A stretch of DNA of 61,419 bases from Citreicella sp. C3M06 (GCF_018860705.1 NZ_JAHKQA010000100.1:1-61419); one strand, 5' to 3'; shown: positions 34,850 through 44,032, counted from the stretch's first letter. The notes: generated by a model not told the origin, from the letters alone. Numbers and translations: made by a program.

Positions 34850-35746
34850 ATGGATCAATCCGTGATCAACGCGACTTGGCTAGAGACCTTTGTGACGCTG
34901 TGCGACACCGGCCATTTCACCCGCGCGGCCAGCGTGCTGAACATGACGCAGCCGGGGGTCAGCCAGCATCTCAGGAAGCTGGAAGCGCAGCTGGGCCAAG
35001 CCTTGCTGTCGCGCGATGGCAAAAGCTTCACCCTGACGCCGCTTGGCGAGACGCTACTGGCCATCGGCCAGCGCCGCCGCGCCGAAGAGCGTGATCTGCG
35101 TCAATCGCTGCGCTTTGACGACCCGGACAAGGGCGAGGTCAGCGTCAGCTGTTCGGGCTCCATCGCGCTGTTGCTCTACCCCCGCTTTCTGAAGCTGATG
35201 GACGATGCGCCGGGACTGAGCCTGATGCTGAACGCCGCGCCAGAGGCGCGCATTCTCGAAGACGTTCTGGACGGCGCGGTCGATCTGGGCATCGTCAGCC
35301 ACCCCCCGACCAATCCACGGCTCGAGGGCCACCGCGCCGGGCAGGATGAATTATGCCTGCTGCTGCCGGTCGGGCACCCGGCGCCGCAGAGCCTTGCCGA
35401 TCTCGACCAGCTTGGCTTCATCGCCCATCCCGACGGCTACGCCCATGCGGATGAGCTTCTTGGTGCGAATTTTCCGAAGGATTATCGCGGCTCCGAAACC
35501 CTTGCGCGGCGCAGCTTCGTGAACCAGATCGGCCAGATCCCCGAACCTGTGGTGCGCGGCCTTGGCTATACGATCCTGCCCAGAAGCGGCGTGGACGGGT
35601 TTCGCGACAGTGGGCGCTTGTCCATCGCGGCGCTGCCGAACCCGGTTCGGCATGATCTGTGGCTGATCCAGCGCCGAAACCGGATTGCCGCCGCCCGGAC
35701 AGAGCGGGTGCGCGGTGAAATCATGGCCGTCCTCGAGGTGCTGTGA
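34850..35746 (+). CDS. LysR-family regulator
   Basis: This 298-residue protein has the N-terminal HTH (WLETFVTLCDTGHFTRAASVLNMTQPGVSQHLRKLEAQLGQALLSR, split here only by helix turns) and a C-terminal periplasmic-binding-like sensor domain (SVSCSGSIALLLYPRFLKLMD, LDGAVDLGIVSHPP). It is divergent from the VOC gene, which is its likely target. Confidence 0.9.
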   Translation: MDQSVINATWLETFVTLCDTGHFTRAASVLNMTQPGVSQHLRKLEAQLGQALLSRDGKSFTLTPLGETLLAIGQRRRAEERDLRQSLRFDDPDKGEVSVSCSGSIALLLYPRFLKLMDDAPGLSLMLNAAPEARILEDVLDGAVDLGIVSHPPTNPRLEGHRAGQDELCLLLPVGHPAPQSLADLDQLGFIAHPDGYAHADELLGANFPKDYRGSETLARRSFVNQIGQIPEPVVRGLGYTILPRSGVDGFRDSGRLSIAALPNPVRHDLWLIQRRNRIAAARTERVRGEIMAVLEVL

Positions 35747-35787
35747 GCATGGCCCCGGCGCCGAATGCCGCGGAAAAGCTCGCCCTG

Positions 35788-36975
35788 TCAGGCCCGCGGC
35801 CCGGGCACCCCAAGCCGGCTGCGATACCATTCCCGGCACAGCGGCGGCACCCACAGCAGCACCACCGTGTAAAGCGCCAGCAGCGTGTTGAAGCCTTGCC
35901 CGCTCGGCCCCCAGAGGCTGTCGAGATAGCGCACCGCATAGACCAGCACGACATGCCATGCGTAGACCTCGAGCGAATGCCGCCCGAGCAGGCACAGCAT
36001 CGGGCGCGTGAACACCCAGCGCAGGGCGCGCGACACCCCCCGCAGCCATACGCTTGCGGCCTCGCGTCCCGCGATCACCACCCATGCGAACAGGAACGCC
36101 GCCGGGACGAAGTTGAGCAGGTAGACCGGGCCAAAGTTGCTGCGGAGTTCGAACGGGGCGAACAGGCGGTACATCTCTTTGCTGAAAAGCCCGTGCGCCG
36201 TGGCGATGCGCAGCGGCGCGAACAGCAGCACGAACAGCAGCGCCACCAGCGCAAGATCGCGGCTGCGCGGGCCAAAGACCTGCCCCCAGTCGATGCGCCC
36301 GTCAGCCCAGAGCGCGCCCAGCACCAGCCCCGCCATGAACGGCACCTGCCAGCCCAGAGGGTCGAACGCCATGCGCACGCCTTGCTTGTCGGAGGCGGTC
36401 AGCAGGACGTCGAGCGGCGCCGACACCAGCCCCGGCAGTTCAAGCTGACAGATCGTCCAGACCAGCGCCGACAGCCCCGCCGCCAGCATCCAGCGCCCGG
36501 CGAGAACCCAGCGGATCACGAAGGGCGCCACCCCCATGAACAGAATGTACATGGGCAGGATATCCAGAAAGGTCGGCTGGAACAGCAGCGAGAGAATCGC
36601 CAGCACCCGCACCGGCTCGCTCGCCGAGGCGGTGCCCAGCCAGTTCTGCCACGCCACGATGCCGCCGGGCGCCAGATCGCGCATCAGCAACCCGAGGAAA
36701 ATCAGCCCGATGGTCCAGATCCAAAGCTCGACCATGCGCGCGCTGACCGATCGTCGCATCGCGTCATAGCCGCTGCGCAGGTAACGCCGCGCCTGCGTCA
36801 GGCCAAACATCAACCCCGACATAAAGACGAATCCCTGGGTACTTTCAACGAACATCAGCTCGCGAAAATGCAGATGCTGAAGCCAGAGCCCGTCCCGAAG
36901 CACAAGATGCGACAGAACCATCGTCAGCAGGAAGAACCCCCGGAGCCCATCCAGGAAATCGAGGCGTTTCATCAC
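35788..36975 (-). CDS. OpgC-family membrane protein (acyltransferase-3 fold)
   Basis: This 395-residue membrane protein has about ten hydrophobic segments, beginning MMKRLDFLDGLRGFFLLTMVLSHL, the mark of OpgC/acyltransferase-3 proteins; RHSLEVYAWHVVLVYAVRYLDS is the typical late conserved segment. OpgC adds succinyl groups to osmoregulated periplasmic glucans, or acts on other glycans. No glucan synthesis genes (opgG, opgH or cyclic glucan synthase) are nearby, so its acceptor is open. Confidence 0.82.
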   Translation of the reverse strand: MMKRLDFLDGLRGFFLLTMVLSHLVLRDGLWLQHLHFRELMFVESTQGFVFMSGLMFGLTQARRYLRSGYDAMRRSVSARMVELWIWTIGLIFLGLLMRDLAPGGIVAWQNWLGTASASEPVRVLAILSLLFQPTFLDILPMYILFMGVAPFVIRWVLAGRWMLAAGLSALVWTICQLELPGLVSAPLDVLLTASDKQGVRMAFDPLGWQVPFMAGLVLGALWADGRIDWGQVFGPRSRDLALVALLFVLLFAPLRIATAHGLFSKEMYRLFAPFELRSNFGPVYLLNFVPAAFLFAWVVIAGREAASVWLRGVSRALRWVFTRPMLCLLGRHSLEVYAWHVVLVYAVRYLDSLWGPSGQGFNTLLALYTVVLLWVPPLCREWYRSRLGVPGPRA

Positions 36976-37629
36976 ATCATCGTCCGAACGAGGCGGTTTG
37001 GCACCGGCCAGAATGGCCGGAATCGCTCCGCGCGACTGATGGTCCGGGAAAGAGCCGGTCCCAAAGGAGAGTTAACTTACCTGTTACAACGATCTTGCTC
37101 AATATCGGTTGCATGGCCGGGCATGTTACGGCGCATCACCGCCGAGCCGTTACGAGCATCGTGGTTGGGAGGCGCATGAGCGCGCCGGGCGACACCGTAA
37201 GATGGCAAGGCAGTCGCTTGATCCAACTTAGGACGTCGCGCCATGTCGGCTCAACCCGTTGCGGTCATGATCCGGGCGTGTGCAGGCCACTGAAACGAGA
37301 CCCGATGATAGATTAGGCCATCGCCGGTGCGGGACCGATGTGGGCGGCCCCCGCTGTTGCGCGGCATCAGGCGTTGAGCGCGCTCGCAGCCTTTGGCCAA
37401 AGCGCCAGCATCCACCTGAGCAGCACGGTTCGCCCTGTCATGCCGCGCCGGGAAGCGCGTTGCAGCCCGGCTTGATCTCCCATGCCCGCAGGTGATGCTT
37501 CGAAACCCCGCCAGCCGTCGCGACATCTGGATCGTCGGGGGGAATGCCTGACATCGCCGTTTCGCTCGGCCCCGCTTGGCATTAGACTGAGCCGCGAGGC
37601 ATATCATACGGGCAAACCGAAGGAGTGGA
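36976..37629. other. 654-bp stretch without a supported gene
   Basis: Short frames exist on both strands but none has plausible composition or a recognisable domain. No repeat, RNA gene or clear terminator was recognised. The region precedes the small SH3 lipoprotein gene, whose promoter must lie near its right end. Confidence 0.45.
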
Positions 37630-37929
37630 ATGATGCGCAGATCCCTTGGCGCGCTGGCGGGCGCCATGCTGATGGCCGCGTGCAGCGGCTCTCCCGCCGA
37701 TGTCTTTGCAGACCGCTACGAGGTGCATGGCGTCGAATCCGGCGACATGCTCAAGATGCGGGGCGGGCCGGGCACCGGCTTTAACATCATCACCGGGCTG
37801 CCGAATGGCACCGTGGTGCGGGTGCAGGAGTGCACCCAGACCGGCGGCACCCGCTGGTGCGAAGTGGTGATGGACCGGCCGGGCGGGCTTAGGGGCTATG
37901 TCTCCTTCGCCTATTTGCGCGCGGTCTAA
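37630..37929 (+). CDS. small SH3-domain lipoprotein
   Basis: This 99-residue protein has a lipoprotein signal ending LMAACSG, so the mature protein is anchored at the cysteine near residue 18. The rest is one bacterial SH3 unit: LKMRGGPGTGFNIITGLPNGTVVRVQEC, TRWCEVVMD, GYVSFAYLR. Two cysteines could form a disulfide. Such domains bind peptidoglycan or other ligands. An RBS (AAGGAG) lies just before the ATG pair at 37630/37633. Confidence 0.75.
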   Translation: MMRRSLGALAGAMLMAACSGSPADVFADRYEVHGVESGDMLKMRGGPGTGFNIITGLPNGTVVRVQECTQTGGTRWCEVVMDRPGGLRGYVSFAYLRAV

Positions 37930-38040
37930 TCCGGCCTGGGCGATGGCCTTGGCGGGTTTGAAGACTGGCGGCACCGTGCGCGCCGCTGCCGATATGAACC
38001 GAAGGGTCGCCGCGCCAGCCGCATCAAGGCGCGGCCCTCT

Positions 38041-38643
38041 TTAAACGCCGAGCATCCGCTTGCCCGCGGCGCGCCCCGCGAGGGCGCTGATGGTGATGCC
38101 CAGCCCGTACCAGAGCAGGAAAAACGCCGGGGCGTCCTCGTTGCAATGAAGCGCGTAGATCACCGTCGCCGCGGCCCCGGCGAACAGCCCCGCCATCAGC
38201 CCGGTCCGCGCCGGGCGCGGCTCGATCCGGTGGCGCAGGCCCAGCAGCAATGCCGTCGCCACCGGCAGCGCAAGGAACGGAATCGACACAAGGCAGATCA
38301 GGGCGCTGTCGCCCATCACGTCGCCGCCGCGCAGCACCGACGCCCCCCAGCCAATCGCCGCCAGCCCCGCCACCGCGGCAAAGGGCAGCAGCGGCAATCG
38401 CCGGTCGGGCGCGGGGCGGATCAGCAGCACCCATGCCAGCAGCGCCAGCCCTAGCGGCAGCATTTGCTTGACCAGCGCCGGCCCCCGCGCGATCGCCTGC
38501 GCCCAGTCCGGGCGCACATGCCAGAACAGCACCAGCAGCAGCGCCGAGATCATCAGCCCCGACAGCACCCGCGCTGCAAGGCGCGGGCGTGTCGGGCTTG
38601 TCTCGTCTGCCACGAGGGCGGCAATCAGTTTGTCGGTCTCCAT
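38041..38643 (-). CDS. NrsF-family (DUF1109) membrane anti-sigma factor
   Basis: This 200-residue protein begins [13 protein letters not shown], the usual cytoplasmic sigma-binding start, followed by six hydrophobic segments. Two cysteines lie in SALICLVSIPFLALP and IYALHCNEDAPAFF; in Caulobacter NrsF, conserved cysteines are needed to sense heavy metals. It overlaps the sigma gene by 19 bp. It is inferred to hold the sigma factor at the membrane until metal stress. Confidence 0.88.
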   Translation of the reverse strand: METDKLIAALVADETSPTRPRLAARVLSGLMISALLLVLFWHVRPDWAQAIARGPALVKQMLPLGLALLAWVLLIRPAPDRRLPLLPFAAVAGLAAIGWGASVLRGGDVMGDSALICLVSIPFLALPVATALLLGLRHRIEPRPARTGLMAGLFAGAAATVIYALHCNEDAPAFFLLWYGLGITISALAGRAAGKRMLGV

Positions 38644-39179
38644 TCCTCATCCTTTCTGGCGGCCTCGGCGAGCCGTCGCAGCGCCCGGTGCAGCGCCACC
38701 CGCAGAGCGCCCGGCGACAGGTCGAAGCGCGCGCTCAGCGTTTCCGCATCCGCCCCCATCACCGCATGTTCGCGTACCAGCTCCGCATCGCGCGGCGCCA
38801 GCCGGGCCAGCGCCTGTTCGATGTGCAGCCCCTCGAGCGGGTCGACCTCGGGCGCGCCGATCTGCGGGTGATCCTCGATCGGTTCGTGCTGTCGGCGGGC
38901 CCCGGCGCGCAGCGCGTCGATGGCCTTGTGCTTGACGATCACCCGCACCCAAGGCAGCAGCGGGCGCGATGGCTCCCAGCTGCCACGCTTGAGATGGATC
39001 GACAGCAGCGCCTCTTGCACCACATCCTCGGCCATATGCGCCATGGTCTGCGGCAGATCGCGCGTCGCCATGGCACGCATCCTTGGCGCCAGCAGTGCAA
39101 GCGCTCGTCCATAGGCCTTGCGATCTCCCGCAAGGCCCTGCCGCATCAGCGCTTCGATCTCGGCATCCGGTCCCGTCAT
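38625..39179 (-). CDS. ECF sigma factor, SigF/ECF16-like
   Basis: This 184-residue sigma factor has region 2 ([19 protein letters not shown], then [20 protein letters not shown]) and region 4 ([48 protein letters not shown]). The association with a DUF1109 gene and a neighbouring DUF2282-DUF692-DUF2063-DoxX operon matches the Caulobacter SigF-NrsF system, which answers to chromate, cadmium or copper. Its own promoter (39189-39214) matches that of the bufferin operon. Confidence 0.88.
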   Translation of the reverse strand: MTGPDAEIEALMRQGLAGDRKAYGRALALLAPRMRAMATRDLPQTMAHMAEDVVQEALLSIHLKRGSWEPSRPLLPWVRVIVKHKAIDALRAGARRQHEPIEDHPQIGAPEVDPLEGLHIEQALARLAPRDAELVREHAVMGADAETLSARFDLSPGALRVALHRALRRLAEAARKDEEWRPTN

Positions 39180-39188
39180 ACCCTTGTA

Positions 39189-39214
39189 TACGCCAACCTG
39201 CGCCCCCCTGTTAC
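39189..39214 (-). promoter_or_regulatory. SigF-type promoter of the sigma/anti-sigma operon
   Basis: On the minus strand GTAACA (39214-39209) is followed after 16 bp by CGTA (39192-39189), about 10 bp before the sigma start codon. It has the same -35 and spacing as the promoter at 39272, and resembles the Caulobacter SigF consensus GTAACC-N16-CGAA. This indicates autoregulation. Confidence 0.7.
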
Positions 39215-39271
39215 AGCGCCCCGCACAAAATCTGCGCCATTATTTCAGCGCATCACGAGACCGCGAGCAGC

Positions 39272-39297
39272 GTAACATCCGCGCCACTCCATCCGAA
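39272..39297 (+). promoter_or_regulatory. SigF-type promoter of the bufferin operon
   Basis: GTAACA (39272-39277) is followed after 16 bp by CGAA (39294-39297). Together with the divergent copy at 39189-39214 it gives two matches to one rule in a 170-bp gap. The ATG of the DUF2282 gene follows 49 bp later, leaving a normal 5' leader. Confidence 0.75.
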
Positions 39298-39346
39298 GAC
39301 CACTTTGCAGGCAATGATCTGCAAAGTTCAACATCGGAGACAAACC

Positions 39347-39640
39347 ATGACCGTACGTACACCCCTTGCTCTCGCCATCGCCGCCGGCCTCGCCCAGATG
39401 GCCCTGCCCGCCCATGCCGCAGGTCAGGAGAAATGCTATGGCGTCGCCATGGCGGGCGAAAACGGCTGCGCCGCCGGCCCCGGCACCACCTGCGCCGGCA
39501 CCTCGAAGGTCGATTATCAGGGCAACGCATGGTCGCTGGTGCCCGCCGGCACCTGCACCGAGATCGAACTGCCCGCGATGGCAGATGGCACGGCCCGCAT
39601 GGGCTCGCTCGAAGAGCTCGATCGCGACATCCCGATGTGA
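39347..39640 (+). CDS. bufA: bufferin-type DUF2282 precursor peptide (BufA1-like)
   Basis: This 97-residue protein has a signal peptide ([24 protein letters not shown]) and a short mature part with four cysteines in the DUF2282 pattern: [30 protein letters not shown]. In bufferins, cysteines in such peptides are modified by a DUF692 (MNIO) enzyme and the product binds copper. It is the first gene of the operon. The C-terminal 25 residues (after TCTEIELP) are acidic. Copper binding here is inferred from the family. Confidence 0.85.
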   Translation: MTVRTPLALAIAAGLAQMALPAHAAGQEKCYGVAMAGENGCAAGPGTTCAGTSKVDYQGNAWSLVPAGTCTEIELPAMADGTARMGSLEELDRDIPM

Positions 39641-39708
39641 TCCAGACCGGCGCGGCGGATCCCGCCGCGCCATTTTCCCCGGTCAAGCCCCCACGCAAGG
39701 AGACCGCC

Positions 39709-40524
39709 ATGCCCCTGCCCCCCTCTGCCGGGATCGGCTTCAAACCGCAACATGCCGCGGCGCTGGACAATCCCGGCGCGGTGAGCTGGCTGGAAATCCA
39801 CGCCGAGAACTACATGGTCGAGGGCGGCCCGCGCCTCGCCCTGCTCGCGGAGATGGCGCAGCGCTTCGCGATCTCGGCGCATGGGGTCGGCCTGTCGATC
39901 GGCGGCGAAGACCCGTTGGACAGCGCGCATCTGGCCCGGCTGCGCCACCTGCTCGACTGGCTCAAGCCCGCGCAGTTTTCCGAACATCTGGCGTGGTCGT
40001 CCCATGGCGGGGCCTATTTCAACGACCTGCTGCCCCTGCCCTACACCGCAGCTACGCTGGATCGAATCTGCGCCCATGTCGATACCGTGCAGCAGGCGAT
40101 CGGGCAGCGGATGCTGCTGGAAAACCCCACCAGCTACCTGCGCTTTGACGACAGCACGCTGAGCGAAACCGCCTTTCTGGCCGCCATCGTGCAGCGCACC
40201 GGCTGCGGGCTGCTGCTTGATATCGAAAACGTCTTTCTGTCGGCGCAGAACCTTGGGTTTGAAGCGCGCGACTACCTGTCTGCCTTTCCGCTTGATGCGG
40301 TGGGCGAGATCCATCTGGCGGGCCATGCCCCGGGCGAGGATGTGCTGATCGACAGCCACAGCGCCCCGGTCGGCGATCCGGTCTGGGCCCTGTATGCTGA
40401 CGTGATCGCACGCACCGGCCCGCTGCCGACCCTGATCGAATGGGATGCCGATCTGCCCGAGTTCGCCATCCTGCAAGCCGAGGCCGCCCGCGCCGCGCAT
40501 ATACTGCAAGGCGTGCCGGCATGA
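39709..40524 (+). CDS. bufB: MNIO-family (DUF692) peptide-modifying enzyme, BufB-like
   Basis: This 271-residue TIM-barrel iron enzyme is of the multinuclear non-heme iron-dependent oxidative type. Seen: GIGFKPQHAAAL, WLEIHAENYMVEGG, SAHGVGLSIGGEDPLD, EHLAWSSHGG, LENPTSYLRF, LDIENVFLSAQNLG, EIHLAGHAP and LIEWDADLPEF, which hold the conserved His, Asp and Glu ligands. It is thought to oxidise cysteines of BufA. The start ATG at 39709 fits the family N-terminus. It overlaps the next gene by 4 bp. Confidence 0.9.
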   Translation: MPLPPSAGIGFKPQHAAALDNPGAVSWLEIHAENYMVEGGPRLALLAEMAQRFAISAHGVGLSIGGEDPLDSAHLARLRHLLDWLKPAQFSEHLAWSSHGGAYFNDLLPLPYTAATLDRICAHVDTVQQAIGQRMLLENPTSYLRFDDSTLSETAFLAAIVQRTGCGLLLDIENVFLSAQNLGFEARDYLSAFPLDAVGEIHLAGHAPGEDVLIDSHSAPVGDPVWALYADVIARTGPLPTLIEWDADLPEFAILQAEAARAAHILQGVPA

Positions 40525-41207
40525 GCGAGCCCGCCTTCGCCGCTGCGGTGCTGTCAGACGCGCCGCCCCCGGTTGGTGCGGATCGGTTCGAGGTCTACCG
40601 CGGCTCGGTCACCGGCGCGCTGACCGCCACCCTGCGCGAGGCATTCCCGGCGGTGCGCCGCCTTGTCGGCGACGCTTTCTTCGATGCCATGGCGCGCGAG
40701 TTCCTGCGCGCCCACCCGCCGCGCTCGCCAATCATGGCGCTCTACGGCGACGCCCTGCCCGGCTGGCTGGCGCGCTTTGCCCCGCTGAGCGCGCTGCCAT
40801 GGCTGCCCGAGGTGGCCGCCATCGAACAGGCCCGGCGCGAAGCGACCCACGCCGCCGATGCCGTCTCTCTGGATCCGGCGCGGCTTGCCGAGGCCGACCC
40901 TGATGCGCTGCGCCTTGCGCCGCACCCTTCGGTGCGGTTGCTGCGCACCCGCTATCCCGCGCTGTCGATCTGGGCGCGCAACGCCGAGCGGCCCGATCTA
41001 GAGGCCGCGCCCGCAGGCGAGGTGCTGATCACTCGGCCCGCCCTGTCGCTGCAGATCGCGCCGGCCCCGAACGGCACCGCCGATACCCTTGCCGCCCTGT
41101 CGCAGGGCACCGCGCTTGGCGATGCGCTGCCACAAGGCACCGACCACGCCGCCATCCTTGCCTGCCTGTTCTCGGCGGGCGCCCTGATCGAAAGGCCAAT
41201 GCCATGA
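40521..41207 (+). CDS. bufC: DUF2063 partner protein of the MNIO enzyme, BufC-like
   Basis: This 228-residue protein has the N-terminal DUF2063 domain: FEVYRGSVTGALTATLREAFPAVRRLVGDAFFDAMAREFLRAHPPRSP (split over its helices), then LARFAPLSALPWLPEVAAIEQ. In bufferin systems such proteins bind the precursor and bring it to the MNIO enzyme. It is coupled by ATGA overlaps on both sides (bufB upstream, doxX downstream). Confidence 0.88.
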   Translation: MSEPAFAAAVLSDAPPPVGADRFEVYRGSVTGALTATLREAFPAVRRLVGDAFFDAMAREFLRAHPPRSPIMALYGDALPGWLARFAPLSALPWLPEVAAIEQARREATHAADAVSLDPARLAEADPDALRLAPHPSVRLLRTRYPALSIWARNAERPDLEAAPAGEVLITRPALSLQIAPAPNGTADTLAALSQGTALGDALPQGTDHAAILACLFSAGALIERPMP

Positions 41208-41746
41208 TTGCCCAGCTCCACCGTATCGAAACCGCGCGAATCGACGCCGCACCCTTCATCGGGCTTTCGGCACGACTGGTCTTTGGCGCGGTGCTTGCCG
41301 GGTATTTCTGGGCCTCGGCGCGCACCAAGCTTGACGGGCTGACGCTGTCGCCAAACGCCTATGCGCAAGTGTTCCCGCGCCAGCTTGAAGCGACGGGCTA
41401 TGACCCCTCGGCGCTGCCGTTTCTGGCGCATGTCATCACCGCCGCGGGCACGGCGGCGGAATTTGTCCTGCCTTTGCTGCTGCTGCTGGGGCTGTTCACA
41501 AGGCTAAGCGCGGTAGCGATGCTGGGGTTTCTGGCCGTGATGACCCTGACCGATCTTTACGGCCATGGCGTTGGCCCCGAAACCATCGGCGCCCCCTTTG
41601 ATCGCGACCCTGCCGCGCCGCTCTGGGATCAGCGGCTGCTCTGGGCCTGGCTGCTGGGCGTGCTGGCGCTGAGCGGGGGCGGCGCCTTGTCGCTTGACCG
41701 GCAGTTGCCACGGCTTTGGTCAGGAAAGACCGATATATCCGGATAA
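41204..41746 (+). CDS. DoxX-family membrane protein
   Basis: This 180-residue protein has four hydrophobic segments: LSARLVFGAVLAGYFWASARTK, ITAAGTAAEFVLPLLLLLGLF, LSAVAMLGFLAVMTLTDLYGHG and LLWAWLLGVLALSGGGALSLD. DoxX proteins are common at the end of DUF2282-DUF692-DUF2063 operons and may handle redox or quinone steps. Its role here is unknown. Confidence 0.82.
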   Translation: MIAQLHRIETARIDAAPFIGLSARLVFGAVLAGYFWASARTKLDGLTLSPNAYAQVFPRQLEATGYDPSALPFLAHVITAAGTAAEFVLPLLLLLGLFTRLSAVAMLGFLAVMTLTDLYGHGVGPETIGAPFDRDPAAPLWDQRLLWAWLLGVLALSGGGALSLDRQLPRLWSGKTDISG

Positions 41747-41853
41747 ACCCCCTGTACTTGTGAAAGGACATGCCTTAAAGGGAATGATCCGGCGCCGTGC
41801 ATGGCGCCCCCCGGCATCTTGCCCCCTTTTCGCTGCCCCTGGAATTCCCTGTC

Positions 41854-43995
41854 ATGATCACTTCCTTGTCCGAGGCGCTCGCCGAGCGTGGCTTCGACAC
41901 GCTCACCCCCGTTCAGGAGGCCGTGAGCAACCCCGACCTGGCCTCGTCCGACCTGCTGGTCTCGGCCCAGACCGGCTCTGGCAAGACGGTGGGCTTCGGC
42001 CTTGCCATCGCGCCGACCCTGCTGGGCGAGTCCCCCAGTTTCGGCCCCGCCGCCGAGCCCATGGCGCTGGTTATCGCGCCGACGCGCGAGCTGGCTTCGC
42101 AGGTCAAGGCCGAGCTAAGCTGGCTCTATGCGCGCACCGGCGCCTCTCTTGCCTCTTGCGTTGGCGGCATGGACGCAAGGCAGGAACGCCGCGCGCTGGA
42201 ACGCGGGGCGCATATCGTCGTCGGCACGCCGGGCCGTCTGCGCGATCACATCCAGCGCGGCGCGCTCGATCTGTCGGGCATCCGCGCCGTGGTGCTCGAC
42301 GAGGCGGACGAGATGCTCGACCTCGGCTTCCGCGAAGACCTTGAATTCATTCTTGGCGAAGCCCCCGAAGACCGGCGCACGCTGCTGTTCTCGGCCACGG
42401 TGCCGCCTGCGATTGCCAAACTGGCCGAGACGTTTCAGCGCGATGCGCAGCGCGTCAGCACCATCAGCAACAGCAAGCAGCATTCCGACATCGAATATCT
42501 GGCGGTGCGCGTTGCGGCCCCCGATGCGGAACATGGCATCTTCAACATGCTGCGCTTTCACCATGACAAGGGCGCGATCGTGTTCGCCAACACCCGCGCG
42601 CAGGTCAACCACCTGACCGCCCGGCTGACCAATCGCGGCCTCTCGGTGGTGAGCCTGTCGGGCGAGCTGAGCCAGGACGAACGCACCCGCGCGCTGCAAT
42701 CGATGCGCGACGGGCGGGCACGGGTCTGCGTTGCCACCGACGTTGCGGCGCGCGGCATCGATTTGCCGAACCTCAATCTGGTGATCCACGCCGATCTGCC
42801 GACCAACACCGAAAGCCTGCTGCACCGTTCGGGCCGGACCGGCCGCGCCGGGCGCAAGGGCATCTCGGCGCTGATCGTGCCGCCGCGCGTTGCCAAGAAG
42901 GCCGAGCGCCTGCTGAAATGGGCCAAGATCGACGCCAACTGGGTCGAGGCCCCTTCCGCCGATGCGATCCGCGCTCAGGACGAGGCCCGGCTGCTGGCCG
43001 ATCCGACTTGGGATGAAGCGATCACCGCCGAAGAATCCGCCTTTGCCGCGACCCTGCTGGCGCAGCGCAGCCCCGAGGTGATCGCCGCAGCCTATCTGCG
43101 GCTGCACCAGTCGCGACAGGCCGCGCCCGAAGACCTGCTGCCTGCCGATGCCAAGCCTGAAAAGCGCGCGCCGCGCGAATTCGGCCCCAGCAAGTGGATC
43201 TCGCTGTCGGTCGGCCGCGACAACCGCGCCGAGGCGCGCTGGCTGCTGCCGCTGCTGTGCCGTGCCGGCAACCTGAGCAAAGATGACATCGGCGCCATTC
43301 GCGTGCAGGAAGGCGAGACCTTTGTCGAGCTGACCCAGTCGAGCGTCGATGGCTTTGTCGCCTCGCTGGGCGATGGCGGGCTGCTCGAAGATGGCATCTC
43401 GGCCCGGGTTCTGGACAGCGTGCCGGAATTTGCGCCGCAGCCGCGCCGCGATGGCCCGCGTGGCCCTCGGTCCGATGGGCCGCGTGGCCCGCGCCCGGAT
43501 CGCCCCCGCAAGGATCGTGACGAGGGCGAGCGCAAGCCGCGTCCGCCGCGGGGAGACGATGCCGACCGCGCTCCGCGCCCCAAGCGCGACGACGATGCAG
43601 GCCGCGCTCCGCGCGAGCATCGGGCTGACCGCCCCGACCGCGAAGCACGTGGCCCGCGCCCGGAACGCAAGCCGCTGGAAACCGGCCCTGACGCCCCGCA
43701 TCGCGCCCCGCGCGTCAACCACGGCGGCGCCGGAAAACCCGCGCGCCCCGGCAAGCCGGATTGGGCAGCCAAGGGCGGCCCGAAATCCGGCCCCCGCGGC
43801 CCCAAGCCTGACGGTGCGCCGCGCGCCTCTGCCAATGACACCTCGAAGCGCTTTACCCCTCCGGGCGGCAAACCCGGCGGCAAGCCCGGTCCGAAGGGCC
43901 CCGGCAAACCTGCTGGCAAGTTCGCCAAGCCCGGCGGTAAACCGAACCGCCCCGTGGGCGGGGGCGACACGCCCCGCCGCGGCAAGCGCCCCTGA
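41854..43995 (+). CDS. DEAD-box RNA helicase (CsdA/DeaD-like) with basic RG-rich tail
   Basis: This 713-residue helicase has the Q motif region FDTLTPVQEAV, motif I AQTGSGKTVGF, Ia PTRELASQV, Ib TPGRL, II DEADEM (D-E-A-D), III SAT, IV IVFANTR, V ATDVAARGID and VI HRSGRTGRAGRKG. A DbpA-type RNA-binding domain follows (WISLSVGRDNRAEARWLLPLLC, about 445-525), then a 190-residue tail rich in Arg, Pro, Gly and Asp that is likely disordered and binds RNA. It unwinds RNA in ribosome assembly or mRNA decay. Start 41854 (MITSLSEALAERG) matches the family. Confidence 0.92.
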   Translation: MITSLSEALAERGFDTLTPVQEAVSNPDLASSDLLVSAQTGSGKTVGFGLAIAPTLLGESPSFGPAAEPMALVIAPTRELASQVKAELSWLYARTGASLASCVGGMDARQERRALERGAHIVVGTPGRLRDHIQRGALDLSGIRAVVLDEADEMLDLGFREDLEFILGEAPEDRRTLLFSATVPPAIAKLAETFQRDAQRVSTISNSKQHSDIEYLAVRVAAPDAEHGIFNMLRFHHDKGAIVFANTRAQVNHLTARLTNRGLSVVSLSGELSQDERTRALQSMRDGRARVCVATDVAARGIDLPNLNLVIHADLPTNTESLLHRSGRTGRAGRKGISALIVPPRVAKKAERLLKWAKIDANWVEAPSADAIRAQDEARLLADPTWDEAITAEESAFAATLLAQRSPEVIAAAYLRLHQSRQAAPEDLLPADAKPEKRAPREFGPSKWISLSVGRDNRAEARWLLPLLCRAGNLSKDDIGAIRVQEGETFVELTQSSVDGFVASLGDGGLLEDGISARVLDSVPEFAPQPRRDGPRGPRSDGPRGPRPDRPRKDRDEGERKPRPPRGDDADRAPRPKRDDDAGRAPREHRADRPDREARGPRPERKPLETGPDAPHRAPRVNHGGAGKPARPGKPDWAAKGGPKSGPRGPKPDGAPRASANDTSKRFTPPGGKPGGKPGPKGPGKPAGKFAKPGGKPNRPVGGGDTPRRGKRP

Positions 43996-43999
43996 TCCC

Positions 44000-44032
44000 A
44001 AAACGCCCCGCAGCATCGCTGCGGGGCGTTTT
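44000..44032 (+). terminator. intrinsic terminator after the helicase gene
   Basis: A perfect 15-bp stem, AAAACGCCCCGCAGC (44000-44014) with GCTGCGGGGCGTTTT (44018-44032), has a 3-nt loop ATC and a T run on the plus strand. It lies 5 bp after the helicase stop. The A run on the other arm means it could also stop transcripts from the minus side. Confidence 0.85.

Noticed and set aside
37251-37667. 138-residue minus-strand frame before the SH3 lipoprotein gene
   Set aside because: It overlaps the start of the lipoprotein gene and has the composition of non-coding GC-rich DNA, with no domain.
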